A stretch of 64,000 bases of DNA from positions 41,872 through 105,871 of the forward strand of contig JAOARW010000029.1 of assembly GCA_025210475.1 (NCBI GenBank), read 5' to 3'. Below, one piece after another: positions 25,097 to 34,193 of this stretch. Within the stretch, counting starts at the first letter, position 1, and every line of letters starts with the position of its first letter. The translations under genes were made by a program, and so were the position numbers. The stretch is from Carboxylicivirga sp. (GTDB taxonomy: Bacteria > Bacteroidota > Bacteroidia > Bacteroidales > Marinilabiliaceae). The notes under the pieces are model-generated. The model searched no databases, had not been told where the DNA came from, and was given only the letters and a program-made list of their open reading frames with translations.

Positions 25097-26428
25097 TTAC
25101 TTCGTTCTGCTTCGCATGATACGTCCTACATTACCTTTTCCTAAGCGGATGTAATCGAGCAATGGACGACCAGCCGGACAAGTGTAACTACATGATCCAC
25201 ATTCAATACAGTCCATGATTTTTTCCTCTTCAGCTCTGTCCCAGATGGCTTTATCGGAAACAGTGCTTAATAAATAAGGAGACAAGCCCATTGGACAAAC
25301 AGAAACACACTTCGAACAGCGGATACAGGCTTCCATTTTTGGTCGTTTGGCAATTTCCTGAGGCATAATCAATACACCCGAGCTGCCTTTGGTAATAGGC
25401 ACCTCTGTTGATGTAAGCGCTTTACCCATCATCGGACCACCACCAACTACTTTACCCGTATCTTCCGGTAATCCACCTGCTGCATCAATTAATTGGTTAA
25501 GCGGCGTTCCAACACGTGTTAAGAAGTTAGATGGATTTTTTACGGATTTACCGGTTACTGTTACCACTCGTTCGAACAAGGGTTTGTTTTTCTGAATAGC
25601 TTCATAAACGGCTAATGTCGTACCCACATTCTGAACAACAGCACCTACTTCAATCGGTAATTTGCCCGATGGAATCTGACGGTCGATACAAGCATCGATT
25701 AGCTGTTTTTCGCCTCCTTGCGGATATTGTACTTTTAATGACTGAATAGTAATACCGGCATAGTTTTTAGCCAATTCACTCATGTGCTTAATGGCATCCG
25801 GCTTGTTGTTTTCAATACCAATGATGGCCTTATCAACTTTAAGGGCTTTCATTAATATCTGTGTACCAACCATTATTTCATCGCCTTTTTCCATCATTAA
25901 CTGATGGTCGGCAGTGAGGTATGGCTCACACTCAACACCATTTAATATTAATACATCACAGGTTTTTCCCGGAGGCACAGAAAGCTTAACATGAGCCGGG
26001 AAGGTAGCTCCACCAAGTCCTACAATACCAGCTTCGCCAACTTTCTTGATAATATCTTCTGGTGAAGCAGTAATATCTTTAACTAATTCTTCTGAGCGGT
26101 CAATGCTTTCTTCCCATTCGTCGCCTTCAACCTTAATGATGATGGCTTTGCGCTTGTATCCGCTGGCATCCAGTACGTCGTCGATTTTGAAAACTTTACC
26201 TGAAACAGGTGAATGGATGTTGGCCGATACAAAACCGGTTGATTTAGCAATTAACTGACCCACTTTTACTTCGTCGCCTTTTGCAACAACAGGCTCTGAA
26301 GGTGCTCCAATATGTTGGGCAATAGGAACCGAAACTTGCTCGGGAACGGGCAAGACCTCAATCTTTTGGCCGGCTGAGAATTTGTTTTCTGCCGGGTGAA
26401 CCCCTCCTAATGAGAATGTTTTTAACAC
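25097..26428 (-). CDS. rnfC: Electron transport complex subunit RnfC
   Basis: Peripheral subunit carrying the NADH/FMN site and two [4Fe-4S] clusters. The protein has 443 residues: an N-terminal barrel (about 1-120, PVSGKVFKIDDVLDASG), the NADH/FMN domain (GLGGATFPAHVKLSVPPG, LILNGVECEPYLTADH), a SLBB-like part, and the ferredoxin pair CIRCSKCVSVCPMGLSP and CIECGSCSYTCPAGRPL near the C-terminus. No long alanine/lysine-rich tail as in proteobacterial RnfC. The start is the ATG at 26428. Confidence 0.97.
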   Translation of the reverse strand: MLKTFSLGGVHPAENKFSAGQKIEVLPVPEQVSVPIAQHIGAPSEPVVAKGDEVKVGQLIAKSTGFVSANIHSPVSGKVFKIDDVLDASGYKRKAIIIKVEGDEWEESIDRSEELVKDITASPEDIIKKVGEAGIVGLGGATFPAHVKLSVPPGKTCDVLILNGVECEPYLTADHQLMMEKGDEIMVGTQILMKALKVDKAIIGIENNKPDAIKHMSELAKNYAGITIQSLKVQYPQGGEKQLIDACIDRQIPSGKLPIEVGAVVQNVGTTLAVYEAIQKNKPLFERVVTVTGKSVKNPSNFLTRVGTPLNQLIDAAGGLPEDTGKVVGGGPMMGKALTSTEVPITKGSSGVLIMPQEIAKRPKMEACIRCSKCVSVCPMGLSPYLLSTVSDKAIWDRAEEEKIMDCIECGSCSYTCPAGRPLLDYIRLGKGNVGRIMRSRTK

Positions 26429-26539
26429 GATTGGTCCTCCTATTTTATAATGTTTTTAATTCTTTTAATTCATTCAGGGCTATTTGCCTCTAGCTATTTA
26501 TGTCTTCGGACTCCGGTCTTCGGACGCCATACTTTGTCT

Positions 26540-27400
26540 TTACTCTGCTTTCTCTACAACTGGTTTTTCCACCTTAGGTTTTGGAGGTGGGAAGTTAACC
26601 ATGTGAATAGCATTGGTCGGACATTCGGCTACACATTTACGACACAGTTTACACTTGTTGTAATCGATGTAAGCCAGGTTGTTTTCAACTGTAATGGCAT
26701 CGAAAGGACAGATTTTCTGACACTTCTTACAGCCAATACAAGCTGCTGAACACGCCTTTTTAGCAGCAGAACCTTTGTCGGTATTAATACAAGAAACGAA
26801 GATACGACGGCTCTTAGGACCTTTCTTGCGAAGCTCAATGATGTTTTTAGGACATGCATCCACACAAGCACCACACGACACACAGTTATCTTCCTTAATA
26901 ACCGGAAGGCCTGTTTCTTCATCCATGTACATGGCATCGAAAGCACAAGCGTCAACACATTCGCCTAAACCAAGGCAGCCATTTGAACAACCTGTATCAC
27001 CACCATATAGTGAAGAAGCGATGCTACAAGAACTGGCTCCATCGTATTCGGTAATACGCGGACGATTTTCGCAAGTACCGTTGCATCGAACCACAGCTAC
27101 CATTGGATCGGCCGCTGCAACTTCTTTACCTAAAATAGCCGCTGCGGCACTCATGGTATCGGCCCCGCCAACCGGACAGTTAAGGTCAGAAATATCATCG
27201 GACTTAACCATAGCTTCCGCAAAAGCTCTACATCCTGGAAATCCACAACCACCGCAATTAGCCGCTGGCAATACCTCTTCAACCTGATCAATTCGAGGAT
27301 CTTCAAAAACCTTGAATTTTTGTGCAACAAAGTACAGTATGATAGCGGCCGCAGCCCCTAACACACCTAACGAGATAATAGTTATCAGAACAACATTCAT
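26540..27400 (-). CDS. rnfB: Electron transport complex subunit RnfB (ferredoxin-type)
   Basis: Entry point for electrons from soluble ferredoxin. It has an N-terminal membrane helix (about 4-25), then a 4Fe-4S domain CGGCGFPGCRAFAEAM, a Cys pair in VRCNGTCENRP, and two double-cluster ferredoxin modules: CLGLGECVDACAFDAM / CVSCGACVDACPKN and CIGCKKCQKICPFDAI / CKLCRKCVAECPTNAI. At 286 residues it is longer than the E. coli protein because of the extra clusters, as in many anaerobes. It starts 2 bp after the rseC-like gene and is 111 bp ahead of rnfC; that gap contains no clear promoter. Confidence 0.96.
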   Translation of the reverse strand: MNVVLITIISLGVLGAAAAIILYFVAQKFKVFEDPRIDQVEEVLPAANCGGCGFPGCRAFAEAMVKSDDISDLNCPVGGADTMSAAAAILGKEVAAADPMVAVVRCNGTCENRPRITEYDGASSCSIASSLYGGDTGCSNGCLGLGECVDACAFDAMYMDEETGLPVIKEDNCVSCGACVDACPKNIIELRKKGPKSRRIFVSCINTDKGSAAKKACSAACIGCKKCQKICPFDAITVENNLAYIDYNKCKLCRKCVAECPTNAIHMVNFPPPKPKVEKPVVEKAE

Positions 27401-27402
27401 AT

Positions 27403-27828
27403 TTAGTTGATTTGATGTTTTATAGTAAATGAAAAAGTTCTTTTAAGTTTATCCTTTAAAAGATAGATGATGAAATAATACGGCAGTAATATGGCCAACG
27501 ATACGCCACCTGCCAACAATTCATCGTTACTTAGGTAATAAGTTGTAACCAATCCTGCTAAAATCAGAAGAATAGGATAGATGTAGGCTAATAAGACAGC
27601 CTTCGGAGCCAGCGATTTTTTGCCCAAAAGCATCACTTTTTGTCCGGGTTTAAAATCACTATCAATTTGATAGATGTCGATGAGTTTATCCTGTAAATCA
27701 GCCGCTGTACACGAACCTTTGGCATGACACGATGCACATGCTGATTCGTTGACAATTCTAACTTTGACGAGCTGTGTAGATACCTCTTCTACAATGCCTT
27801 CGTGCTCTATGTAATCTCTGTCTGCCAT
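27403..27828 (-). CDS. RseC/MucC-like membrane protein heading the rnf operon
   Basis: A 141-residue protein of the SoxR-reducing RseC family. The N-terminal part has EHEGIVEEVSTQLVKVRI and the motif ACASCHAKGSC with the conserved closely spaced Cys residues; two membrane helices follow (about 80-98 and 105-125: AVLLAYIYPILLILAGLV, GGVSLAILLPYYFIIYLL). ATG 27828 is used; an extension to 27879 has no family likeness. In proteobacteria RseC and Rsx/Rnf act together in reducing SoxR. No soxR gene is seen here, so a role in Rnf assembly or regulation is the safer inference. Confidence 0.88.
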   Translation of the reverse strand: MADRDYIEHEGIVEEVSTQLVKVRIVNESACASCHAKGSCTAADLQDKLIDIYQIDSDFKPGQKVMLLGKKSLAPKAVLLAYIYPILLILAGLVTTYYLSNDELLAGGVSLAILLPYYFIIYLLKDKLKRTFSFTIKHQIN

Positions 27829-28036
27829 ATACGTAGGGTCACAAATGTAACGAAGTAATGGAATTGTTGTAACTAACACAAGGTATTTGTATTTAGAATG
27901 AATTAAAATAAGCTGGCTTGCTTATGGTTAATTAGCTAAACACAAGTTATATTGCAGCGAATGTAGTGTAATTGGTTGGGCTTAAAAGTATTATAAAGAA
28001 AAAAATCTCTAATCAAATAAAGAAAATTGTCTTGAA

Positions 28037-28837
28037 TTAGTCGACCGATTCTGGTAAAAGTTCAAATGTTACCAGATAAGCACAATGATCAGACGTAAAG
28101 GTATTGGCAATAACTTTCTTGTTAATAACTTTCCATCGATTGGCCGGCCCGTTCATTATGTAATCGATTTTGATCGATGGTTTGTCAGAAGGATAAGTAG
28201 GGGCTGGATTAATTTTGTCATAACTGGCATTCCAAAAGGATTCAATGGTGTTGATTGGTGCACTTCCCGGAATATCGTTTAAATCGCCGGCAAAAATAGC
28301 GGGGTGTTTAATTGTTTTACTTATGCGAACTATTTCTTTTGCTTGCATCAGGCGAGTTGCCTCTTCTTCTTTGTGATCCAGGTGAGTGGCCATAAAAACA
28401 ATGGTGTCTTTCGATGGCAAAACTGTTTTAATTGAAAGAGCAGCTCTGGGTTCGTCGCCTTTTTGATAAGGTAAAGCATGATTGAATGAAGAAACAATGC
28501 TGTGTTTAGAAAGGATGCCAACACCATATTCTCCACCATCGTAATACATGGCTCGTCCAAATAGAGGGATGAGTTTACTGCGCCAGCCGAGTTCTGTTGC
28601 TAAGTCATATTTTTGGGCCCGCTGTGTTTTAAAATCAACCTCTTGAAGGGCTACAAAATCGGGATTAGCATTAATAATAACCTTGGCGATGGCATCGAGA
28701 TCAAAAGTGTTTTGCGTGGTTGCTCCATGAAGGATGTTAAAGGAAAGAACCTTAACGATCGTTTTTTCATGTGGCGTTTGAGCAAGAGTAATGAAGTAAA
28801 AGGCTAAAAAAAGGATGGTAGAGATTGACTTTTTCAT
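28037..28837 (-). CDS. Exported endonuclease/exonuclease/phosphatase-family protein
   Basis: A 266-residue secreted metal-dependent phosphoesterase. Signal peptide about 1-19 (FLAFYFITLAQ). The EEP-fold motifs are in order: SFNILHG, LQEVD (metal Glu), THLDHKEEEAT, AGDLNDIPGS (Asp and Asn), KIDYIM and SDHCAYLVTF (catalytic Asp-His). All catalytic residues are present. The substrate could be nucleic acid, a phospholipid or a sugar phosphate; the family does not decide. It stands alone between the rnf operon and a TonB-dependent receptor gene. Confidence 0.88.
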   Translation of the reverse strand: MKKSISTILFLAFYFITLAQTPHEKTIVKVLSFNILHGATTQNTFDLDAIAKVIINANPDFVALQEVDFKTQRAQKYDLATELGWRSKLIPLFGRAMYYDGGEYGVGILSKHSIVSSFNHALPYQKGDEPRAALSIKTVLPSKDTIVFMATHLDHKEEEATRLMQAKEIVRISKTIKHPAIFAGDLNDIPGSAPINTIESFWNASYDKINPAPTYPSDKPSIKIDYIMNGPANRWKVINKKVIANTFTSDHCAYLVTFELLPESVD

Positions 28838-28925
28838 CTGTATAAATTTTCATTCAATTGTAACAACAAGTCCCGCAAAAGGGCAATGGATCGTTAATCC
28901 GCCAACAAGATAGCAATATTAAAGA

Positions 28926-30965
28926 TTACAGAGCAATTGTAAAGCCACCATACAGGTTAAAAGGCATGGCAGGATAATAGTAGCGTGGAGCACTATTGCC
29001 AAAGGATGGTGCGTTTATTAATAGCATAGAAGCGTAATGTTTATCCAAAATATTATTGGCTCCCAGGAAGAAATTCCCTTTTATAGAATTGTATTGAAAA
29101 GCTTGTGTCAGTTTAGCATTCAAAACGCCAAAATCGGGATATAATTTTTCATTGCCATCACTAAGATATTGCCTCCCCCAGTGCTGATAATTAATTGAAA
29201 GCAGCATTTTGTTGATTGTGAAATCCCCTGAGATATAAGTGCTGAACTTAGGAATTCCAGGAAGGTGATTGCCCTTTTGATTGATACCATCGTCAAAAAA
29301 CTCCTCGAATTTATTGATGGATTGTGAGTGCGAAGCGGTGATTTTAAGCTGGTTGTTGGTGCTTATTTTTATCAACTGACTCAACTGAAGTTCGACACCT
29401 TTGTGTTTGGTTTTACCGGCATTAACTCCATAGAATACCTCTTCGTTTTCACGTTTTGTAACCAATAAGTTGTTCATGTTGATCCAATAAAACGTTACTT
29501 CCGCATGAGTATTGTTATTGTCGGAGTTGTATCGATAGCCCATATCAAACTGCCAGGCCTCTTCGGGTTCGATGGCCTCATTAAAAGAGCCATCGGGTAA
29601 TTGGGCTTCTTCAACCGAAGGAGCTGAAACTCCATGACCAGCAGAAGCAAATATGTTTGATCCCGGCCTAAACTCATAATTAATCCCCAGGTGAGGTGAC
29701 GCAATTGTGGAATACTGATGCCTGTTCAGAGTTTCGCTTATGTTGTTTTTTGAGTTGTAATTTGTCCAGTTAACATTAAGTGCGGCTTGAATCAAGAGTT
29801 GCTCTGTGATTTTTGTTTCAGCAAGGAAAAATAAATTAACGTAAGAACGATTGATCGTACTCTTATTTAATAACAAATTCAGGTTATCCTCTTTTACACC
29901 AAGGAAGGATAATTTATTCTTTTCATGCATGGCTTCAAAACCAGCTTCCAGTTTAAAATCTTTAAATTGAAGGGTATGTTTATCCCTGATTCCGATGGCC
30001 ATTTTAGATTCATCCAATCGATTAAACGGGCGCAGTTCATCCAAATCTGAAATCACAGCAAACACGTTGGCCTGGTGATACCAAGGGTGATTAACAGGTG
30101 TGATTATCCCAATGTTAAAAATGTGCCGATTCGACTTTTCGTAGCCTTTTATGGCCGCCCATGAGTCGGCTGCCTTTTCCGGATTTGTATAAAAGTCAGT
30201 GCTGTCGAGTGAGCTGGGAATGTGTCCGTTCAGGTAACGGTAATTGTACAGGTAATTCAAACGGCTTTTGCCGAGTTGAGACTGGCCTTTTAAGGTGAAA
30301 TTAAAACGTTTGTATTGACTGTTGTCGCGATATCCCTGGCTTGAAAGGTGGCTGGCCGAAAAAGTTGTTAGGCCATTGTTTTGTTGGTGTTGCGCGGTGA
30401 TTTGATTAGAGAAGGTTGAATAAGCGGCTGCCTCACTTTTAATCCTTAACCATTGCTCTTTGGAGAAAGATGACCAGGAATCAATCAAGATAACACCACC
30501 AAGACCAGCGCCATATAAAGCTGAGGATGGTCCTTTTAGCACTTTAATACCATTGATGTCATTAAAGGCCAGATCTTCGATGGAACTGACACCATCACCG
30601 TCGGTTAAAGGAATATCACCCCAATAGGCTTTAATGCGATTGCTATTATATGGCGTGCGCGATCCAATGCCTCTGATAGTGATGCGACTGGTGTTTAAGG
30701 CTCCTTGCTGCATCGTCAGGCCTGGCAAACTATTAAGCTGCTGGGACAATAGGTAGGAATTGCCTTTGTTCAGCTGCAAAGAATCCAATAATGAGAGACT
30801 TCCGGGCCAGTTGTTAATGGACGAAATTCGTAATGGCGCATTGACAGTAACTTCATTCAAAAATAAACGCTGGTTTTCTGTTGTGTCACCTTTTGAACTG
30901 TTTGAATTCTGAGACCAGGCCACAATGGAAAATAAACACAAATAAAGAATACCAATCAAGCGCAT
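28926..30965 (-). CDS. TonB-dependent outer-membrane receptor
   Basis: A 679-residue outer-membrane channel for active uptake. Signal peptide about 1-18 (LCLFSIVAWSQ). No N-terminal carboxypeptidase-like domain, unlike SusC proteins. The plug domain covers about 35-150: LLSQQLNSLPGLTMQQG, RITIRGIGSRTPYNS, IKVLKGPSSALYGAGLGG. The barrel follows, with YGVNAGKTKHKGVELQL and a C-terminal LYGGFTIAL strand. ATG 30965 is preferred to TTG 30977. It begins 12 bp after the PQQ-type sugar dehydrogenase gene and must be cotranscribed with it. Import of PQQ for that enzyme is a plausible job (see findings); a siderophore or similar ligand is the alternative. Confidence 0.9.
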   Translation of the reverse strand: MRLIGILYLCLFSIVAWSQNSNSSKGDTTENQRLFLNEVTVNAPLRISSINNWPGSLSLLDSLQLNKGNSYLLSQQLNSLPGLTMQQGALNTSRITIRGIGSRTPYNSNRIKAYWGDIPLTDGDGVSSIEDLAFNDINGIKVLKGPSSALYGAGLGGVILIDSWSSFSKEQWLRIKSEAAAYSTFSNQITAQHQQNNGLTTFSASHLSSQGYRDNSQYKRFNFTLKGQSQLGKSRLNYLYNYRYLNGHIPSSLDSTDFYTNPEKAADSWAAIKGYEKSNRHIFNIGIITPVNHPWYHQANVFAVISDLDELRPFNRLDESKMAIGIRDKHTLQFKDFKLEAGFEAMHEKNKLSFLGVKEDNLNLLLNKSTINRSYVNLFFLAETKITEQLLIQAALNVNWTNYNSKNNISETLNRHQYSTIASPHLGINYEFRPGSNIFASAGHGVSAPSVEEAQLPDGSFNEAIEPEEAWQFDMGYRYNSDNNNTHAEVTFYWINMNNLLVTKRENEEVFYGVNAGKTKHKGVELQLSQLIKISTNNQLKITASHSQSINKFEEFFDDGINQKGNHLPGIPKFSTYISGDFTINKMLLSINYQHWGRQYLSDGNEKLYPDFGVLNAKLTQAFQYNSIKGNFFLGANNILDKHYASMLLINAPSFGNSAPRYYYPAMPFNLYGGFTIAL

Positions 30966-30977
30966 TTCTATAGACAA

Positions 30978-32381
30978 TTATTGAGGTACAATTTTCAAAA
31001 TCTTACCAGGCTTTTCAATGGCTACATAAATAAAGCCATCAGGGCTCATTTCCACATTACGCACCCGGCCAATACCTTCCATCAGTTTTTCCTCGTGAAT
31101 TACTTTTTCGCCTTGTAATACCACCCGATGCAAATACTCGAAGCGTAAAGATCCGGTCAGGATGTTATTTTTCCAATTGGGATATCGGTCGCCTTTTACG
31201 AATGTCATGCCACATGGTGCAATACTTGGCACCCAATAATGCAAGGGCTGTTCCATGCCTGCTTTGGCTGTATCGTTGGTAAATGTGGTGCCGTTGTAGT
31301 TAATGCCGAATGAAATGACCGGCCAGCCATAGTTTTTGCCAGCTTCAATGATGTTAATTTCATCACCACCTTTGGGGCCGTGTTCGTCCGTCCAGATGCG
31401 CCCCGTTTCAGGATGCATGCACACCCCCTGGGGATTACGATGTCCGAAGGAGTAGATGCTAGGGCTGGCACCTTTGGTGTTAACAAAAGGATTATCTGAC
31501 GGAATGCGTCCGTCATCGTGAATACGGTGTATCTTGCCACAATCGTTGTCCAATGTTTGTGGGTTTCGGTCGCGATTGCCACGGTCTCCCACTGAGAAAT
31601 ACAAGTAGCCATCGCGATCAAATTCCAGTTTGCAGCCAAAATGATGGCCACGATTGGTTTCGGGCATGGCTTTAAAGATCACTTCATTATCGATTAACTG
31701 GTTGTTTTGTAAGCGGACTCGCATGATGCTTGTATTGCCAATGGATTTATCACCTTCGTTAGGTGTTGAATAGGCGATGTAAATCCACCCATTTGTTGCA
31801 TGTTGCGGGTGAAGCTCCAAATCGAGCATACCTCCCTGACCTTTGGCAAATACTTTAGGTGCATTTTTTACTTTAATCGGTTTTTCACCTGGAGTAACGA
31901 CCAATAAATCACCACTTCGTTCTGATATTAACAAACGACCATCGGGCAAGAATTCGAGTCCCCATGGAATATCCAGATCATCGACCACCGTAACAACTTT
32001 AAAGGCTTGTACTTCACTCTCATATAATTCCCCTTCTTCGGCAGGAGGGGGTGTATTATCCTTCTTTTGTTCAGATAAATCGATTATGTAATCGGCCAGG
32101 GCGTTGATCTGATCCTCATTTAAACCATCACTAAATGAAGGCATACCGAATGATACTCTGCCAATTTTGATGCTATTGATTATTTCTTCGCGCGAATCAC
32201 CGAAGAGCCATTGCCTTTGCACAAAGGACGATTTGTGATCGTTGTGGCAACCAACGCAATAATTGTTGTACAACTGTATGACTTCTTCAGGTGCCTGATT
32301 TTTGGATTTGCTATCGTTGCAGTTTACTGCCGTCAGGAATAAGAAGATGCTCGGAAGAATAAGTAATGCGGCCTTTTTCAT
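30978..32381 (-). CDS. Cytochrome c - PQQ-dependent aldose sugar dehydrogenase fusion lipoprotein
   Basis: A 467-residue lipoprotein (lipobox-like ending FLTAVNC, Cys21). Residues about 32-105 form a class I cytochrome c with CVGCH haem site and the distal Met in VSFGMPSFSDG. From about 130 on it is a soluble-glucose-dehydrogenase/Asd-type six-bladed propeller: DIPWGLEFLPDGRLLISERSG, GGMLDLELHP, RGHHFGCKLEFD (catalytic His), GHRNPQGVCMHP and EHGPKGGDEINII. Such enzymes oxidise aldoses in the periplasm with PQQ and pass electrons on; the fused cytochrome would be the acceptor. No PQQ synthesis genes are in the window. It is cotranscribed with the receptor downstream. Confidence 0.9.
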   Translation of the reverse strand: MKKAALLILPSIFLFLTAVNCNDSKSKNQAPEEVIQLYNNYCVGCHNDHKSSFVQRQWLFGDSREEIINSIKIGRVSFGMPSFSDGLNEDQINALADYIIDLSEQKKDNTPPPAEEGELYESEVQAFKVVTVVDDLDIPWGLEFLPDGRLLISERSGDLLVVTPGEKPIKVKNAPKVFAKGQGGMLDLELHPQHATNGWIYIAYSTPNEGDKSIGNTSIMRVRLQNNQLIDNEVIFKAMPETNRGHHFGCKLEFDRDGYLYFSVGDRGNRDRNPQTLDNDCGKIHRIHDDGRIPSDNPFVNTKGASPSIYSFGHRNPQGVCMHPETGRIWTDEHGPKGGDEINIIEAGKNYGWPVISFGINYNGTTFTNDTAKAGMEQPLHYWVPSIAPCGMTFVKGDRYPNWKNNILTGSLRFEYLHRVVLQGEKVIHEEKLMEGIGRVRNVEMSPDGFIYVAIEKPGKILKIVPQ

Positions 32382-32640
32382 GATTGTGGTATTGGTATTA
32401 CAGCCTGAGTTTTGAAATTTTAATCGAATCAGGTTTTATAGTTAATAACAATGACTTAGGCTTTTTGTTAGGGAAGATTTCAGATTTTCAAAGTTGCTAT
32501 TGGCTCCGACGCTATATAAATCTATTTTTACATGTTAATTAGAATTTAGTCAGTAGTCAGTGGTGAGAGGTGAGTAATGCCAATCAATAGTTGAAAAGGT
32601 ACACTGAGCTACTGTTAACATCGATAAGCAAAAAGGATAT

Positions 32641-33585
32641 ATGAAGATAGCAATAATTGGAACCGGCGGAGTTGGAGGATATTTTGGAGCCCGCTTGGCG
32701 CAGGCCGGTAATGATGTCACATTTGTGGCGCGTGGTGAGCATTTAAAGACTATTTTGGATAAAGGTTTAATGGTGAAGAGCATATTGGGAGATGTGCATC
32801 TGACCAATGTAAAAGCCATCGATCAGATTGTAAATATTAAGGAAGCCGACCTGGTGATTACGGCTGTAAAAGCCTGGCAGATTAAAGAGATACGTGAGGA
32901 GATTAAACAAATTATACATGCAGAGAGCATTGTATTGCCATTGCAGAATGGTGTTTTGGCAGCGGAAGAGTTAGCCGAAGTGATACCTGCCAGACAAATA
33001 ATGGGCGGTTTGTGCCGTATTTTTAGCATGATTGAAGCTCCTGGAGTGGTGAATCATGTAGGATTTAAGCCCGAAATTGTTTTTGGCGAAAGGGAAGGCG
33101 GGCCTACTTCGCGAATGGACCAACTCAGCGAACTTTTCCAAAAAGCTGGTATCGCCTGCAAGGCCTCAAAAGACATTGAAGCAGATGTGTGGAAGAAGTT
33201 TATTTTTATCTGCACAAGTGGCCTGTTGGCCGTTACTAAAACAAGCTACGGTGAACTGCGCGAGCTGAAAGAAACCCGGCAGATGATGGTTGCTTTACTT
33301 AACGAGATTTATGCGGTCTCGCAGAAAAAGGGGGTGAACATCAAAGCCGATTTTATTGATAAAACCATAGCAGTTATTGATTCAGTAGCTTACGATTCGA
33401 CATCATCCTTGACTCGTGATGTGTGGGAAGGAAAGCCTTCTGAAATTGAATATCAGAATGGTACTGTTGTGAAAATGGCTGAGAAATACGGTGTTGATGT
33501 GCCGGTTAATCGATTTATATACGATTGCATATTGCCAATGGAGCTAAAGGCGAGAGGAACTTTTAAAAGTCATACCAAAGATTAA
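32641..33585 (+). CDS. panE: 2-dehydropantoate 2-reductase
   Basis: NADPH-dependent reduction of ketopantoate to pantoate, the step after PanB. The N-terminal dinucleotide fold has GTGGVGGYFGARLAQAG; VTAVKAWQ-type ITAVKAW and LPLQNGV follow; the catalytic Lys is in DVWKKFIFIC; and PSEIEYQNGTVV supplies the Glu and Asn of the substrate site. At 314 residues it is complete. The next 1.3 kb downstream holds no intact gene, only repeats and a gene remnant. I saw no terminator directly behind it. Confidence 0.93.
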   Translation: MKIAIIGTGGVGGYFGARLAQAGNDVTFVARGEHLKTILDKGLMVKSILGDVHLTNVKAIDQIVNIKEADLVITAVKAWQIKEIREEIKQIIHAESIVLPLQNGVLAAEELAEVIPARQIMGGLCRIFSMIEAPGVVNHVGFKPEIVFGEREGGPTSRMDQLSELFQKAGIACKASKDIEADVWKKFIFICTSGLLAVTKTSYGELRELKETRQMMVALLNEIYAVSQKKGVNIKADFIDKTIAVIDSVAYDSTSSLTRDVWEGKPSEIEYQNGTVVKMAEKYGVDVPVNRFIYDCILPMELKARGTFKSHTKD

Positions 33586-33665
33586 TAGTTTCAGAGCGGT
33601 TCGGGAAAGAGGAACCTGGATGCCTTTTGCCTTTACTTTGTAGTAATAAATGTACGATATCGTTA

Positions 33666-33805
33666 GGAGTAGCGTCTCGCTACCTTGCATTTAATATAGC
33701 TTGTTTCGCTGATGCGGTCAAGTGTGTATAAAATACAAGCAATTTAACAAAGAGGCCAGAGGCCTAACGAAAAGAAACGTAGCGAGACGCTATGCTTAAC
33801 GCGGG
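33666..33805 (+). repeat. 140-bp palindrome-ended repeat, copy 1
   Basis: Begins GGAGTAGCGTCTCGCTA and ends TAGCGAGACGCTA + TGCTTAACGCGGG. The 13-bp terminal blocks are inverse complements of each other and each is also a small hairpin (TAGCG, 3-nt loop, CGCTA). It has a direct copy at 34194-34334, about 92% identical by eye. No transposase is inside. The shape (subterminal hairpins, direct copies, no gene) fits a REP/BIME-like or palindrome-associated mobile element. Confidence 0.75.
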
Positions 33806-33813
33806 TTCTTTAA

Positions 33814-34150
33814 AGTATACGATTCTTTTGTTGATGTGCTCATTTCGTATATTCATGTGCTCACCGCTCTTGTTCAAGTATACGATTCCATCATCCGAGT
33901 GCATATTTCGTCCATCTGAGTGGATTTCGCGCTCTTCCGAGTAGACGATTCCATTGTCAATGTGCATAATTCGTATAGTAAAGTGTATAATGTCAAAATA
34001 TTTGTCGATATATGAAAGAGACAAAGTAATTTCAGCAGAAGACAACTCTTGCGTGATATATGTGTACTCTCTATAGACAACAATGTACTCTTCATTGATA
34101 GATGAATACTCTTTATTGATTGCATCGTACTCCTTACTGTCAACATTGCT
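33814..34150. repeat. Degenerate array of about 16 tandem 21-bp units
   Basis: Units follow each other in strict 21-bp register from 33814 (33814, 33835, 33856, 33877 ... 34045, 34066, 34087, 34108, 34129). The left half shares AGTATACGATTC or TGTGC.CATTTCG starts; the right half shares ACTCT..ATTGAT. Because 21 is seven codons, five or more reading frames stay open and give heptad-patterned translations on both strands, which I do not take as genes. It is framed by the two 140-bp repeats. Confidence 0.7.
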
Positions 34151-34193
34151 CGCCATTGTAAGATGCGCACTCTATGCTGATAGTCTCGTACTG

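Noticed and set aside
26775..27287. Plus-strand frame of 170 residues opposite rnfB
   Set aside because: Shadow of the Cys-rich rnfB frame.
33764..34156. Minus-strand open frame of 130 residues with heptad pattern
   Set aside because: The 21-bp period keeps several frames open on both strands; the frame runs into a 140-bp repeat, has no ribosome site and no family likeness.
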